64,000 nucleotides of DNA from Streptomyces sp. NRRL F-5630 (GTDB taxonomy: Bacteria; Actinomycetota; Actinomycetes; Streptomycetales; Streptomycetaceae): NCBI RefSeq assembly GCF_000719475.1, contig NZ_JOGO01000024.1:1-64000 (forward strand). Direction: 5' to 3'. The notes below the pieces were generated by a model. It was not told the origin of the DNA, did not search any database, and worked only from the letters and a program-made list of their open reading frames with translations. The position numbers and the translations under genes were made by a program. This document shows positions 24,972 through 33,515 of this stretch, in pieces; the first letter of the stretch is position 1; every line of letters begins with the position of its first letter.

Positions 24972-26968
24972 CGCGCCACCTCCGTCAACGGCTCCACGAC
25001 CGCGAGGACTTCGTCCATCGCGACGGTGCCGCCCTGCCGGACGGCGACCCGGGTCACCGTGCCGTCGTGCGGCGCGGTGATGACGTGCTCCATCTTCATC
25101 GCCTCCACCACGAGCAGCCCGTCGCCCGCCCGTACCGTGTCGCCCTCCTTGGCCTTGACGACCGTGACCGTGCCCGGCATCGGCGCGGTGAGCGAGCCCG
25201 TGCCGCCCGCGCCCCCGGCCGCGCGCAGCGCGGCGGCGACCGGATCGTGGTCGCGGACCTCCCACGCGTCCCCGTCGCGCCCCAGCCAGTCCCCGGCCCG
25301 TACGAAGCGGAGCCGCCGTCCCACCGCCGTGACCGTCACCGCCTCCTCGCTCACCTCGGCGTCCGCGGGCACGGTCCGCTCGACCGGCTCGTGGCCCGGC
25401 ACCCGCAGCGGCACGCGCAGCGCCGCGGGGGTCCCGCCGAGCCGCCAGCCGTCCCCCGCCGCGAAGGGATCACGCCACCCCGGCCCAGCTCCGCCCGCCG
25501 TGAGGGCCGCCCTGCGCACGGCCGCGGCCGCCGCGTACACCTCGCGCGGCACCTCGGGCTCCACGAACCCGGCCGCCTCGCGCTCGACGAGCCCCGTGTC
25601 CAACTCGCCCGCCACGACCTGCGGATGGGCGAGCAGGCGGCGCAGGAAGCCCGCGTTCGTCGGGACGCCGAGCGTCACCGTCCGGGCGAGCGCGCCCCGC
25701 AGGCGGCGCAGGGCCGTGTCCCGGTCCGGGCCGTACGCGACGATCTTCGCGAGCATCGGGTCGTACGCGCTGCCGACCTCGACGCCCTCACTGAGCCCCG
25801 AGTCCACCCGTACGCCCGGCCCCGTGGGTTCCTCCAGGCGCAGCACGGTGCCGCCGCTCGGCAGGAAGGCCGGTGATCCATCGATGAGTTGTACCGACTC
25901 GGCGCAGATCCGCGCCTCGACCGCATGCCCGTCGAGACGGACGTCCTCCTGCGCGAGCGGGAGCCGCTCCCCGGCCGCGACCCTGATCTGCCACTCGACG
26001 AGATCGAGCCCGGTCACCAACTCGGTGACTGGGTGCTCCACTTGGAGGCGCGTGTTCATCTCCATGAAGTAGTACGCCTCGGGCGCGGTCCCGGCCGGGG
26101 CGTCCGGCTCGGGGCCCGGGACGATGAACTCGACGGTGCCCGCGCCCTCGTAGCCGCAGGACCTGGCCGCGCGGACGGCCGCCTCGCCCATCGCCGTGCG
26201 CGTCGCCTCGTCGAGGAGGACCGAGGGCGCCTCCTCGATGAGCTTCTGGTGGCGGCGCTGGAGCGAGCACTCGCGCTCGCCGAGGTGGATGACGTTGCCG
26301 TGCCGGTCGGCGAAGACCTGGATCTCGATGTGCCGGGGGCGCTGCACCCACCGTTCGACGAGGAGCGTGTCGTCGCCGAACGAGGAACGGGCCTCGCGGC
26401 GCGCGGCCGCGATCTCCTCGGCGAGCAGCGCCTCGTCCCGGACCAGGCGCATCCCCTTGCCGCCGCCGCCCGCCGAGGGCTTGAGCAGCACCGGCATCCC
26501 GATCTCCCGTGCCGCGTCGGCGAGTTCCTCGTCGTCGAGACCGCTGCCGCTGGAGCCCGGCACGACCGGGACGCCCGCCTGCCTGACCGTCTCCTTGGCG
26601 CGGATCTTGTCGCCCATGAGGTCCACGGCGTCCGCCGGGGGGCCGATGAAGACGAGGCCCGCGTCCGCGCAGGCGCGTGCGAAGGCCGCGTTCTCCGCGA
26701 GGAAGCCGTAGCCGGGGTGCACCGCCTGGGCGCCGGTGCGCCGCGCGGCCTCCAGGAGCGCGGGCACCGAGAGGTAGCTCTCGGTCGCGGGCGCGGGGCC
26801 GATGCGGACGGCCTCGTCGGCCTCCCGCACGTGCCGTGCGCGCGCGTCCGCGTCGCTGTAGACCGCGACCGAGCGGATGCCGAGGGCGCGCAGGGTGCGG
26901 ATGACGCGGACGGCGATCTCGCCGCGGTTGGCGATGAGGACGGTGTCGAACAGAGCGGTTCCTGGCAT
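24968..26968 (-). CDS. Acyl-CoA carboxylase alpha subunit (biotin carboxylase-BCCP), methylcrotonyl-type
   Basis: 666 residues from ATG 26968 (GAAGG six bases upstream); ATG 27028 would add 20 residues. The N-terminal biotin carboxylase domain starts [16 protein letters not shown] and carries the ATP-grasp glycine loop [27 protein letters not shown] and [15 protein letters not shown]. After a linker of about 170 residues a biotin carrier domain carries the biotinyl lysine K625 in VEAMKMEHV. It pairs with the carboxyltransferase encoded just upstream. The neighbouring HMG-CoA lyase argues that 3-methylcrotonyl-CoA is the main substrate; acetyl- or propionyl-CoA cannot be excluded. Confidence 0.93.
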   Translation of the reverse strand: MPGTALFDTVLIANRGEIAVRVIRTLRALGIRSVAVYSDADARARHVREADEAVRIGPAPATESYLSVPALLEAARRTGAQAVHPGYGFLAENAAFARACADAGLVFIGPPADAVDLMGDKIRAKETVRQAGVPVVPGSSGSGLDDEELADAAREIGMPVLLKPSAGGGGKGMRLVRDEALLAEEIAAARREARSSFGDDTLLVERWVQRPRHIEIQVFADRHGNVIHLGERECSLQRRHQKLIEEAPSVLLDEATRTAMGEAAVRAARSCGYEGAGTVEFIVPGPEPDAPAGTAPEAYYFMEMNTRLQVEHPVTELVTGLDLVEWQIRVAAGERLPLAQEDVRLDGHAVEARICAESVQLIDGSPAFLPSGGTVLRLEEPTGPGVRVDSGLSEGVEVGSAYDPMLAKIVAYGPDRDTALRRLRGALARTVTLGVPTNAGFLRRLLAHPQVVAGELDTGLVEREAAGFVEPEVPREVYAAAAAVRRAALTAGGAGPGWRDPFAAGDGWRLGGTPAALRVPLRVPGHEPVERTVPADAEVSEEAVTVTAVGRRLRFVRAGDWLGRDGDAWEVRDHDPVAAALRAAGGAGGTGSLTAPMPGTVTVVKAKEGDTVRAGDGLLVVEAMKMEHVITAPHDGTVTRVAVRQGGTVAMDEVLAVVEPLTEVAR

Positions 26969-27033
26969 GGCTACCTTCGAAGTCGCCTTGGACGTCGGTG
27001 GACGTGAGGTCGTCGCGGGGGTCGTCATCGAGA

Positions 27034-28755
27034 TCACATCCGGAAGACGCCGAAGCGGGGTTCGGGCAGCGGGGCGTGGGCGCAGGCGGTGAGCGCGAGG
27101 CCCAGGACGCGGCGCGTGTCGAGCGGGTCGATCACGCCGTCGTCCCACAGGCGGGCGGTCGCGTAGTAGGCGTCGCCCTGCCGCTCGTACTGCTGCCTGA
27201 CCGGTGCCTTGAACCGCTCCTCGTCGTCGGCGGGCCACTCCTCGCCGCGCGCCTCCATCTGGTCGCGCTTGACGGTCGCGAGGACGGACGCGGCCTGTTC
27301 ACCGCCCATGACGGAGATCTTCGCGTTGGGCCACATCCACAGGAAGCGGGGTCCGTAGGCCCGGCCGCACATCGAGTAGTTGCCCGCGCCGTAGGAGCCG
27401 CCGACGACGACCGTGAGCTTCGGCACGCGGGTCGTCGCGACCGCCGTGACCATCTTCGCGCCGTGCTTCGCGATGCCGCCCGCCTCGTAGGCGCGGCCGA
27501 CCATGAAGCCCGAGATGTTCTGGAGGAAGAGCAGCGGGATGCCGCGCTGGTCGCACAACTCGATGAAGTGCGCGCCCTTCTGCGCGGATTCGGAGAAGAG
27601 GATGCCGTTGTTCGCGACGATGCCGACCGGGTGGCCGTGGACGTGCGCGAAGCCGGTGACGAGCGTCTGCCCGTACTCGGCCTTGAACTCCTGGAAGCGG
27701 GAACCGTCCACGATCCGCGCGATGACCTCGCGCACGTCGTACGGGGTGCGCGAGTCGGCGGGCACGGCTCCGTAGAGGCCCGCCGGATCGACCGCGGGCT
27801 CCTCCTGCTCCCTCACCGCCCACGGGAGTTCCTTGCGGGCGGGCAGCGTCGCGACGATGTTCCGGACGATCCGCAGCGCGTGCGCGTCATCCTCGGCGAG
27901 GTGGTCGGTGACGCCCGAGACGCGGCTGTGGACCTCGCCGCCGCCCAGTTCCTCGGCGGTCACCACCTCGCCCGTGGCCGCCTTCACGAGCGGCGGTCCG
28001 CCGAGGAAGATCGTGCCCTGGCCGCGCACGATGACCGCCTCGTCGCTCATCGCGGGCACGTACGCGCCCCCGGCCGTGCACGAGCCCATCACCGAGGCGA
28101 TCTGCGGAATCCCCGCCGCCGACATGCGCGCCTGGTTGTAGAAGATCCGGCCGAAGTGCTCGCGGTCGGGGAAGACCTCGTCCTGCATCGGCAGGAACGC
28201 GCCGCCCGAGTCCACGAGGTACACGCACGGCAGGCGGTTCTCCAGGGCGACCTCCTGCGCGCGCAGGTGCTTCTTGACGGTCATCGGGTAGTACGTACCG
28301 CCCTTGACCGTCGCGTCGTTGGCGACGACGACGCTCAACCGGCCCGAGATCATGCCGAGTCCGGCGACGACCCCGGCGGCGGGCGCGGCCCCCTCGTACA
28401 GCCCCTCGGCGGCGAGGGGCGCCAGCTCCAGGAACGGCGAACCGGGGTCGAGCAGGCTGTCGACGCGCTCGCGCGGGAGCATCTTGCCGCGCGAGACGTG
28501 CCGCTCGCGGGCGCGCTCGCCGCCGCCGAGCCGGGCCCGCTCCAGGCGCGAGCGCAGCTCGTCGGCGAGCTTCGCGTGCGCGGCCTCGTTGGCGCGCCAC
28601 GCCTCGGACGCCGGATCGGCGGAGGTCGTGAGGACCGGGGCGAGCTGGACCGTCGCCGCGGGGTGGACGCCGGAGGGGCCGGGGGAGTGGGCCTCGTGGA
28701 GGTGCGGGGCCGCGCCGCCCGTGCCGCCGCCCGTCGCCGTCGTCTGGTCCGCCAT
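27034..28755 (-). CDS. Acyl-CoA carboxylase beta (carboxyltransferase) subunit, methylcrotonyl-type
   Basis: 573 residues, longer than most AccD/PccB proteins (about 530) and typical of methylcrotonyl-CoA carboxylase beta with its N-terminal extension. Crotonase-fold N and C halves are seen: the loop [19 protein letters not shown] in the N half, and [25 protein letters not shown] plus [23 protein letters not shown] in the C half, with [12 protein letters not shown]. It transfers CO2 from biotin to the acyl-CoA. First gene of the operon; its promoter region faces the TetR gene and contains twin palindromic operators, so the operon is probably repressed by that TetR. Confidence 0.93.
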   Translation of the reverse strand: MADQTTATGGGTGGAAPHLHEAHSPGPSGVHPAATVQLAPVLTTSADPASEAWRANEAAHAKLADELRSRLERARLGGGERARERHVSRGKMLPRERVDSLLDPGSPFLELAPLAAEGLYEGAAPAAGVVAGLGMISGRLSVVVANDATVKGGTYYPMTVKKHLRAQEVALENRLPCVYLVDSGGAFLPMQDEVFPDREHFGRIFYNQARMSAAGIPQIASVMGSCTAGGAYVPAMSDEAVIVRGQGTIFLGGPPLVKAATGEVVTAEELGGGEVHSRVSGVTDHLAEDDAHALRIVRNIVATLPARKELPWAVREQEEPAVDPAGLYGAVPADSRTPYDVREVIARIVDGSRFQEFKAEYGQTLVTGFAHVHGHPVGIVANNGILFSESAQKGAHFIELCDQRGIPLLFLQNISGFMVGRAYEAGGIAKHGAKMVTAVATTRVPKLTVVVGGSYGAGNYSMCGRAYGPRFLWMWPNAKISVMGGEQAASVLATVKRDQMEARGEEWPADDEERFKAPVRQQYERQGDAYYATARLWDDGVIDPLDTRRVLGLALTACAHAPLPEPRFGVFRM

Positions 28756-28819
28756 GCGGTCGATCCCCTCGCCGGCCGGGCTCCGTCGCCCGGCGGTCGC
28801 TGAACGTATGAGTGCGCGT

Positions 28820-28864
28820 GTTAGTGAGCGTTAACGTCTGTCGTTCAGGTTAACGAGCGCTAAC
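28820..28864. promoter_or_regulatory. Twin TetR operators between acyl-CoA catabolic operon and TetR gene
   Basis: Two 16-bp quasi-palindromes, GTTAGTGAGCGTTAAC (28820-28835) and GTTAACGAGCGCTAAC (28849-28864), lie 29 bp centre to centre and inverted relative to each other. Both fit GTTAR-N6-YTAAC-type symmetry. The right one overlaps the -35/spacer of the TetR promoter, the left one faces the operon start, so one regulator can repress both directions. Confidence 0.8.
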
Positions 28865-28873
28865 GGCCTTGTC

Positions 28874-28879
28874 TAGAAT
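28874..28879 (+). promoter_or_regulatory. -10 element of an apparently leaderless TetR promoter
   Basis: TAGAAT lies 8 bases before the ATG of the TetR gene, and there is no ribosome binding site. Transcription starting at or next to the A of ATG would give a leaderless mRNA, common in Streptomyces. Confidence 0.7.
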
Positions 28880-28887
28880 GACTTCCC

Positions 28888-29475
28888 ATGAGCACCAGCC
28901 CCGCGAGCGCAGACGCGCCGACGAGACGGGTCCAGATCCTCCGGGAGGCCGCCCGCCTCTTCGCCGCGCGCGGCTTCCACGGGGTCGGAGTGGACGAGAT
29001 AGGCGCGGCCGTGGGGATCAGCGGCCCCGGCCTCTACCGCCACTTCGCGGGCAAGGACGCGATGCTCGCCGAACTGCTCGTCGGCATCAGCGAGCGCCTG
29101 CTCGCGGGCGGCCGCGCGCGTCTCGCCGCGGCGGAGGGGCCTCCGGAAGCGGCACTCGACTCCCTCCTCGCCGGGCACATTGACTTCGCCCTCGACGACC
29201 GCGCCCTGATCGTCCTCCACGACCGCGAACTCGACCGCCTCCGCGACGAGGACCGCCGCCGGGTGCGCCGCCTCCAGCGCGAGTACGTCGAACTCTGGGT
29301 GGACACCCTCCGCAAGGCCCGCCCCACGACGGACGAGCCCACGGCCCGCGCGACGGTCCACGCGGTCTTCGGCCTCCTCAACTCGACCCCGCACCAGGTG
29401 GCCGACGGCATAGGGCGGACGGAGATGGGTGACCTCCTGCTGCGGCTGGCGCGCGGGGCGTTCGGGGCGGCGTGA
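28888..29475 (+). CDS. TetR-family regulator of the acyl-CoA carboxylase operon
   Basis: 195 residues. The N-terminal TetR HTH (about 15-62) reads ILREAARLFAARGFHGVGVDEI, then VGISGPGLYRHFAGKDAML. The C-terminal ligand domain is helical (FALDDRALIVLHDRELDRL) and similar to acyl-CoA-responsive TetR proteins. It is divergent from the carboxylase/lyase/acdH operon with twin operators between them, so it most likely represses that operon and itself until an acyl-CoA intermediate accumulates. The start lacks a ribosome binding site because the promoter -10 is only 8 bases away. The pump gene follows in convergent orientation. Confidence 0.9.
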   Translation: MSTSPASADAPTRRVQILREAARLFAARGFHGVGVDEIGAAVGISGPGLYRHFAGKDAMLAELLVGISERLLAGGRARLAAAEGPPEAALDSLLAGHIDFALDDRALIVLHDRELDRLRDEDRRRVRRLQREYVELWVDTLRKARPTTDEPTARATVHAVFGLLNSTPHQVADGIGRTEMGDLLLRLARGAFGAA

Positions 29476-29481
29476 GAGCCG

Positions 29482-30987
29482 TCACGCCACCCCCGCCGCC
29501 CCCTTCCCGCCCTCAGCCACCGGCTTCGCGGGCTCCGTGCCCCGCAGCGGGACCTCCTCGATCGCCAGGGCCGCGAGGAGGGCCGCCACGCCCACGCAGG
29601 CTCCCACCAGGAAGATCAGGTGCGTCGCGTGGGCGACGCGTGCGGCGTGGACGGGGCCCTGCGCCGGGCCGCCGCGGACGCTCGACGTGAAGAGCGAGGC
29701 GAAGAGCGCCAGGCCCAGGGAGCCGCCCAGGGTGCGGAAGAGGTTGGTCGCCGCCGAGGCCGCGCCCATGTCGCGCATCGGGACCGAGTTCTGCGCGATC
29801 GTGTTCGCCATTTGCAGGGCGAAGCCGCTGCCGATGCCCAGGAGGACCATGGAGACCGTCGTGAGGGAGTGCGGCGTGTCCGTTCCCGCCGTGGACAGCA
29901 GCCCCATGCCGACCACCATGCTCGCCGCGCCCGTGACGGGGAAGAGCTTGTAGCGGCCCGTCGCCGACATGACCTTGCCCGCGACGCTCGTCGCGACGAG
30001 CGTCGCGATCATCATCGGGAGCAGCAGAAGCCCGGAGTGCGAGGCCGTGGCGCCCTGCACCACCTGCTGGTAGAGCGGGAGGTAGAGCGTCGCCCCGAAC
30101 AAGGCCATCCCCGTCACCGTCAACAGCACGGCGGCGAGCGGGAAGTTGCGGTGGCTCGTGTAGACGCGCGGCGGCATCAGCGGTTCGCCGACGCGGAGTT
30201 CGGTCGCGACGAAGGCCACCAGGAGCGCGACGGCGAGCGCGCCGAGGCAGAGGATCCGCCACGAGCCCCACGCGTACGTGCTCCCCGCCCACGTCGCCGC
30301 CATCACGAAGGCCGAGAGGGCCCCGCTGAGCAGCACGATCCCGGCCCAGTCGATCCGTACCGCCCCCTGCCGCTCCCGCGCGGGGAGCCGCAGCAGCAGC
30401 CCGCACCACGTGAGGCACACGAGGCCCACGGGGACGTTCACGTAGAAGGCCCAGCGCCAGCCCAGGTGCCCGGTCACGAAGCCCCCGACGAGCGGCCCGC
30501 CGAGCTGCCCGGCCGCCATCACGGCGGCGATCATGCCCTGGTACCTGCCGCGTTCGCGCGGCGGCACGAGCGCGCCGATCAGCGCGAAGGCCCCCGCGCC
30601 CATGCCGCCCGCGCCGAGTCCCTGCACGACGCGGAAGGCGATGAGCGCGTTCATCGAGGGCGCGAGCCCACATGCCGCCGAGGCCACGAGGAAGAGCACG
30701 ACCGAGGCGAGGAAGACGCGCTTGCGGTCGAAGAGATCACCGAGCTTGCCCCAGACGGCGGTCGAGCACGCCGTCGCGAGCGTGTAGCCGGTGACGACCC
30801 ACGACATCCGGTCCAGCCCGCCGAGGTCGTCCACGACGGTCGGCATCGCGGTACCGACGATCAGGCCGTCCAGCATGGACAGGAGCAGGGCGAGGAGAAC
30901 GCCGAGCAGGACCCAGCGGACGGGGACGGGGCGACGGGCGGGCGCGGGGACGGCGGGCGAGGGGTCCGGGCGCGGGGCGTCGGCCAT
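29482..30987 (-). CDS. MFS multidrug transporter, 14-TM DHA2 type
   Basis: 501 residues from ATG 30987 (AAAGGGGGA upstream); the longer frame upstream is not coding. Fourteen hydrophobic helices are apparent. DHA2 signatures: LSMLDGLIVGTAMPTVVDDL in helix 1, GKLGDLFDRKRVF in loop 2-3, RVVQGLGAGGMGAGAFALIG (motif C region) and PPRERGRYQG, then GPLVGGFVTGHLGWRWAF. Such proteins export drugs or metabolites with proton entry. It converges on the TetR gene with only 6 bases between stops. Its promoter carries two strong palindromes, but its regulator is not obviously next to it. Confidence 0.93.
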   Translation of the reverse strand: MADAPRPDPSPAVPAPARRPVPVRWVLLGVLLALLLSMLDGLIVGTAMPTVVDDLGGLDRMSWVVTGYTLATACSTAVWGKLGDLFDRKRVFLASVVLFLVASAACGLAPSMNALIAFRVVQGLGAGGMGAGAFALIGALVPPRERGRYQGMIAAVMAAGQLGGPLVGGFVTGHLGWRWAFYVNVPVGLVCLTWCGLLLRLPARERQGAVRIDWAGIVLLSGALSAFVMAATWAGSTYAWGSWRILCLGALAVALLVAFVATELRVGEPLMPPRVYTSHRNFPLAAVLLTVTGMALFGATLYLPLYQQVVQGATASHSGLLLLPMMIATLVATSVAGKVMSATGRYKLFPVTGAASMVVGMGLLSTAGTDTPHSLTTVSMVLLGIGSGFALQMANTIAQNSVPMRDMGAASAATNLFRTLGGSLGLALFASLFTSSVRGGPAQGPVHAARVAHATHLIFLVGACVGVAALLAALAIEEVPLRGTEPAKPVAEGGKGAAGVA

Positions 30988-31060
30988 GACGTCCCCCTTT
31001 CTGGGGCTCGGGCAGGGGAGAGGCGGCGGCAGGGGGAGCACGTGCCGCACGGTGAGCGTA

Positions 31061-31089
31061 ACGAACGCGTTCGTCACGAACAAGTTCGT
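31061..31089. promoter_or_regulatory. Paired palindromic operators upstream of MFS pump and hydrolase
   Basis: ACGAACGCGTTCGT (31061-31074, perfect palindrome) and ACGAACAAGTTCGT (31076-31089, one central mismatch pair) are 15 bp centre to centre. They sit in the divergent promoter region, 74-102 bases before the pump start. The pattern is that of a TetR-type operator bound by two dimers. Confidence 0.75.
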
Positions 31090-31318
31090 AAGGACGGGCG
31101 CGGAGATAGCTTCCGCTCCCCGGCAACCCCCTAGGTGGATCTGATCCATGGCTTCCCACGGGAGAACGAGGAGGCACCTCGCGGCGGTACGCGCACACGT
31201 ACGAGGAGCGTCGCTCGCGCGGCGGTCCCCTCCCCGTCCCGTCGGCTCGACGCGTGCGGACCCCCGCCGCCGCCCGGAGAAAGCCGCCGCGCCACCCCGC
31301 CCCCAGGTGTACCTTCGG

Positions 31319-31353
31319 CCCAGCCCAGCCCAGCCCAGCCCAGCCCAGCCCAG
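31319..31353 (+). repeat. (CCCAG)7 simple sequence repeat
   Basis: Seven exact copies of a pentamer lie in the leader 46-80 bases before the hydrolase ATG. Slippage would change leader length but not the reading frame of the gene. Confidence 0.85.
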
Positions 31354-31398
31354 CAGGGACGGGACCGGCCCAGCCCCCACTCCGCCGAGGAGCCCCTC

Positions 31399-32211
31399 AT
31401 GCCGCAGCGACCCGCCCCGCCCGCCGCCGACTTCCCCGTCGTCCCCCTCCCCGGCGCCCGCATCGCCTGCACCGTGCGCGGGGCGGGGCCCACCGCGCTG
31501 CTCGCGCACGGGGTCACGTGCAGCCGCGCGCACGACGCCCGGTACGGGCTCCCCGGCTACACGCCCGTCGCGGCGCACCACCGGCTCGTCGCCTACGACG
31601 CGCGGGGACACGGCGAGAGCGGGGGCAGGCCCGAACCGGACGCGTACGAGTGGGGCGCCCTCGCCGGGGACATGCTCGCGCTCGCCGACCACTTCTCGCC
31701 GGAGGCCCCCGTCGCCGCGATCGGCTGCTCCATGGGCACGGCGACGGCACTGCACGCCGCACTGCGCGCCCCCGACCGCTTCTTCGCGCTCGTCCTCACC
31801 GCCGTCCCCACCGCCTGGGAGACCCGCGCGGCGCAGGCGGGGCTCTACCGGCGGATGGCGGCGCTCGCCGCCGAGGACCCCGCCGGGCTCGACGCCCTGC
31901 GCGCCGCCGCTCCCGTGCCCCCGATCTTCGCCGGGCGCGAGCAGGGCACCGGCGACGTCCGCGCCTCGCTCCTGCCCGCCGTCCTGGAGGGCGCCGCGCG
32001 CTCCGACCTCCCCGCCCCCGAGACCCTCGCCCGCATCACGGTCCCCACCCTCGTCCTCGCCTGGGACACCGACCCGGGCCACCCCGTCTCCTCCGCCGAG
32101 ACCGTCGCGCGGCACATCCCGGGCGCCCGCCTCTCCGTGGCGCGGACCGCGCCGGAGGTCGAGGAGTGGGGGCAGGTGGCGGCGGACTTCCTGCGCGAGG
32201 CGGGGGACTGA
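31399..32211 (+). CDS. Alpha/beta hydrolase
   Basis: 270 residues from ATG 31399 with GAGGAG upstream. Alpha/beta hydrolase fold: early strand GARIACTVRGAG, oxyanion region LLAHGVTCSRAHD, a YDARGHGESGG segment, nucleophile elbow AAIGCSMGTATAL (Ser), and the acid strand TVPTLVLAWDTDPGHPVSS. The last conserved His expected near the C-terminus is not obvious; the DPGHP His may serve. Substrate unknown. It is divergent from the MFS pump, and both may be controlled through the operators at 31061-31089. Confidence 0.87.
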   Translation: MPQRPAPPAADFPVVPLPGARIACTVRGAGPTALLAHGVTCSRAHDARYGLPGYTPVAAHHRLVAYDARGHGESGGRPEPDAYEWGALAGDMLALADHFSPEAPVAAIGCSMGTATALHAALRAPDRFFALVLTAVPTAWETRAAQAGLYRRMAALAAEDPAGLDALRAAAPVPPIFAGREQGTGDVRASLLPAVLEGAARSDLPAPETLARITVPTLVLAWDTDPGHPVSSAETVARHIPGARLSVARTAPEVEEWGQVAADFLREAGD

Positions 32212-32219
32212 GGGCGGAA

Positions 32220-32275
32220 GCCTCGCCGACGCGCACCCCCCCTCGGAGCCCGAGGTGCGCGCCCCCCGGCGAGGC
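32220..32275. terminator. Hairpin between convergent hydrolase and kinase genes
   Basis: GCCTCGCCG pairs with CGGCGAGGC, enclosing GCGCAC/GTGCGC and CTCGG/CCGAG steps. It starts 8 bases after the hydrolase stop. Confidence 0.75.
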
Positions 32276-32329
32276 GGCCGTAGTCAGCGCGCGGCCCCCT
32301 CGCCTCGCTTCCCGTCCGAGGACTGCCCC

Positions 32330-32956
32330 TCACTCCCGTACCAGCAGGTCCGCCCGCCCTCGACTTCCTTCCACCAGCCGCGCGTTGGCCTCGTCCGAGT
32401 CGGCCACCCACCGCTCCGCCTCCGGGCGCGAGCGCCCGTACCGCACGTGCCGCTCCACGAGCCGCCGCACCCGCGTGGCCGGGTCCGGGGCGAGGAACCA
32501 CGTCTCGTCGAGCAGGTCCCGTACGGCCGACCACGGGCCGGTGCCGAGCAGCAGGTAATTGCCCTCGGTGACGACGAGCGGCGCGTCCGGCGGTACGGGC
32601 ACCGCCCCGGCGAGCGGCTCCTCCCACTCCCGCCGGAACAGCGGCGCGTACACGACCTCGTCCGCCACCGGCTCGCGCAGCCGCCGCAGGAGCGCCACGT
32701 ACCCGGCCGCGTCGAACGTGTCGGGCGCCCCCTTCCGTCCAGCACGCCCGAGCCGCTCCAACTCGGCCTGCGCCAGGTGGAATCCGTCCATCGGCACGAG
32801 CACGGAGCCGGGCACGGCGGCCACGAGCCGCTCCGCCAGCGTCGACTTCCCCGCCCCGGGCGCCCCCGCGATGCCGAGGAGATGACGGCGGCCGGGGGCG
32901 GAGAGAAGGCGGGCGCGGGCGAGGAGGGCGTCGAAGGAGGGGTCCATGCGGATCAT
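32330..32956 (-). CDS. P-loop nucleoside/sugar kinase-like protein (uridine kinase/PanK superfamily)
   Basis: 208 residues (ATG 32956; ATG 32947 is also possible; neither has a clear ribosome binding site). Walker A GIAGAPGAGKSTLAERL (about 28-44), then VPMDGFHLAQAELERLG with the DGFH motif typical of uridine kinase/pantothenate kinase-like enzymes, KGAPDTFDAAGYVALLRRL, VVTEGNYLLL and a lid region ATRVRRLVERHVRYGRS. This matches the nucleoside/nucleotide kinase family proteins that phosphorylate fructose or nucleosides in other bacteria. Substrate not assignable. Convergent with the hydrolase gene. Confidence 0.88.
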   Translation of the reverse strand: MIRMDPSFDALLARARLLSAPGRRHLLGIAGAPGAGKSTLAERLVAAVPGSVLVPMDGFHLAQAELERLGRAGRKGAPDTFDAAGYVALLRRLREPVADEVVYAPLFRREWEEPLAGAVPVPPDAPLVVTEGNYLLLGTGPWSAVRDLLDETWFLAPDPATRVRRLVERHVRYGRSRPEAERWVADSDEANARLVEGSRGRADLLVRE

Positions 32957-33130
32957 TGTGCGGGCGGCCGTGCGCGGGTGGCCGCCGGGTCCGGGGCGAG
33001 CGGTGGCGGGGGCCGTGACGGCCGTCGTGGTCCCGGGCGGCGCGGTGAACCGCCCCGAGGGACACCGTGTGCGGGCGTGCGCCCGCGCGTAGAGTCGGTT
33101 CCGCACGACCCCACTCCCCGGAGGTGCCCC

Positions 33131-33316
33131 ATGACCGCTTTCTTCCCCCTCGGGCAGCTGAAGGCCGGGCCGCCCCCCGAGGCCGAGCCCGAGCCGGTCG
33201 GGATGGACCCCGTGGCCGAGGGCGAGGACGACTTCGACCCGGACGAGATGGCCGCGCTCCTCGTCTCCACACGCGCCCAGCGCGGGCGGCCCGGGGGCGG
33301 CTCCTGCGCCGTGTGA
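33131..33316 (+). CDS. 61-residue acidic peptide ending in Gly-Gly-Gly-Ser-Cys-Ala-Val
   Basis: The ATG follows GGAGGTG with ideal spacing. The peptide has an N-terminal FFPLGQL, a Pro/Glu-rich stretch, a very acidic centre (EGEDDFDPDEMAALLVST) and a basic-glycine tail ending GGGSCAV with a single cysteine. Codon third positions are strongly G/C, supporting translation. An acidic leader-like part followed by a short Gly/Ser/Cys tail resembles modified-peptide precursors, but no modifying enzyme is nearby. It could equally be a small regulatory protein. No family is recognised. Confidence 0.6.
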   Translation: MTAFFPLGQLKAGPPPEAEPEPVGMDPVAEGEDDFDPDEMAALLVSTRAQRGRPGGGSCAV

Positions 33317-33402
33317 GCCGGGCCGCCGCCGCCCCGCGGGGCGCCCCGCGCCCGCCCCTCTCCCGTCTGGACACCCGCCATACGTGCGGGTAACTTCAAC
33401 GG

Positions 33403-33416
33403 TGAGCGGGCGCTTA
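33403..33416. promoter_or_regulatory. Palindromic operator at the LCAD-like gene promoter
   Basis: TGAGCGGGCGCTTA is symmetric at 5 of 6 outer positions and directly overlaps a -10-like TTAGTAT (33414-33420), 95 bases before the start codon. This size and symmetry are typical of TetR regulators of fatty acid oxidation. Confidence 0.6.
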
Positions 33417-33515
33417 GTATGTCCGGCGCCCCGCCTTCGTACGTACCGCGCGGACCGGCCCGCACCGGCCGCTGAAGGGCGGACCGGCACCGGCCGCCGA
33501 AGGAGGGTGGCGTCA

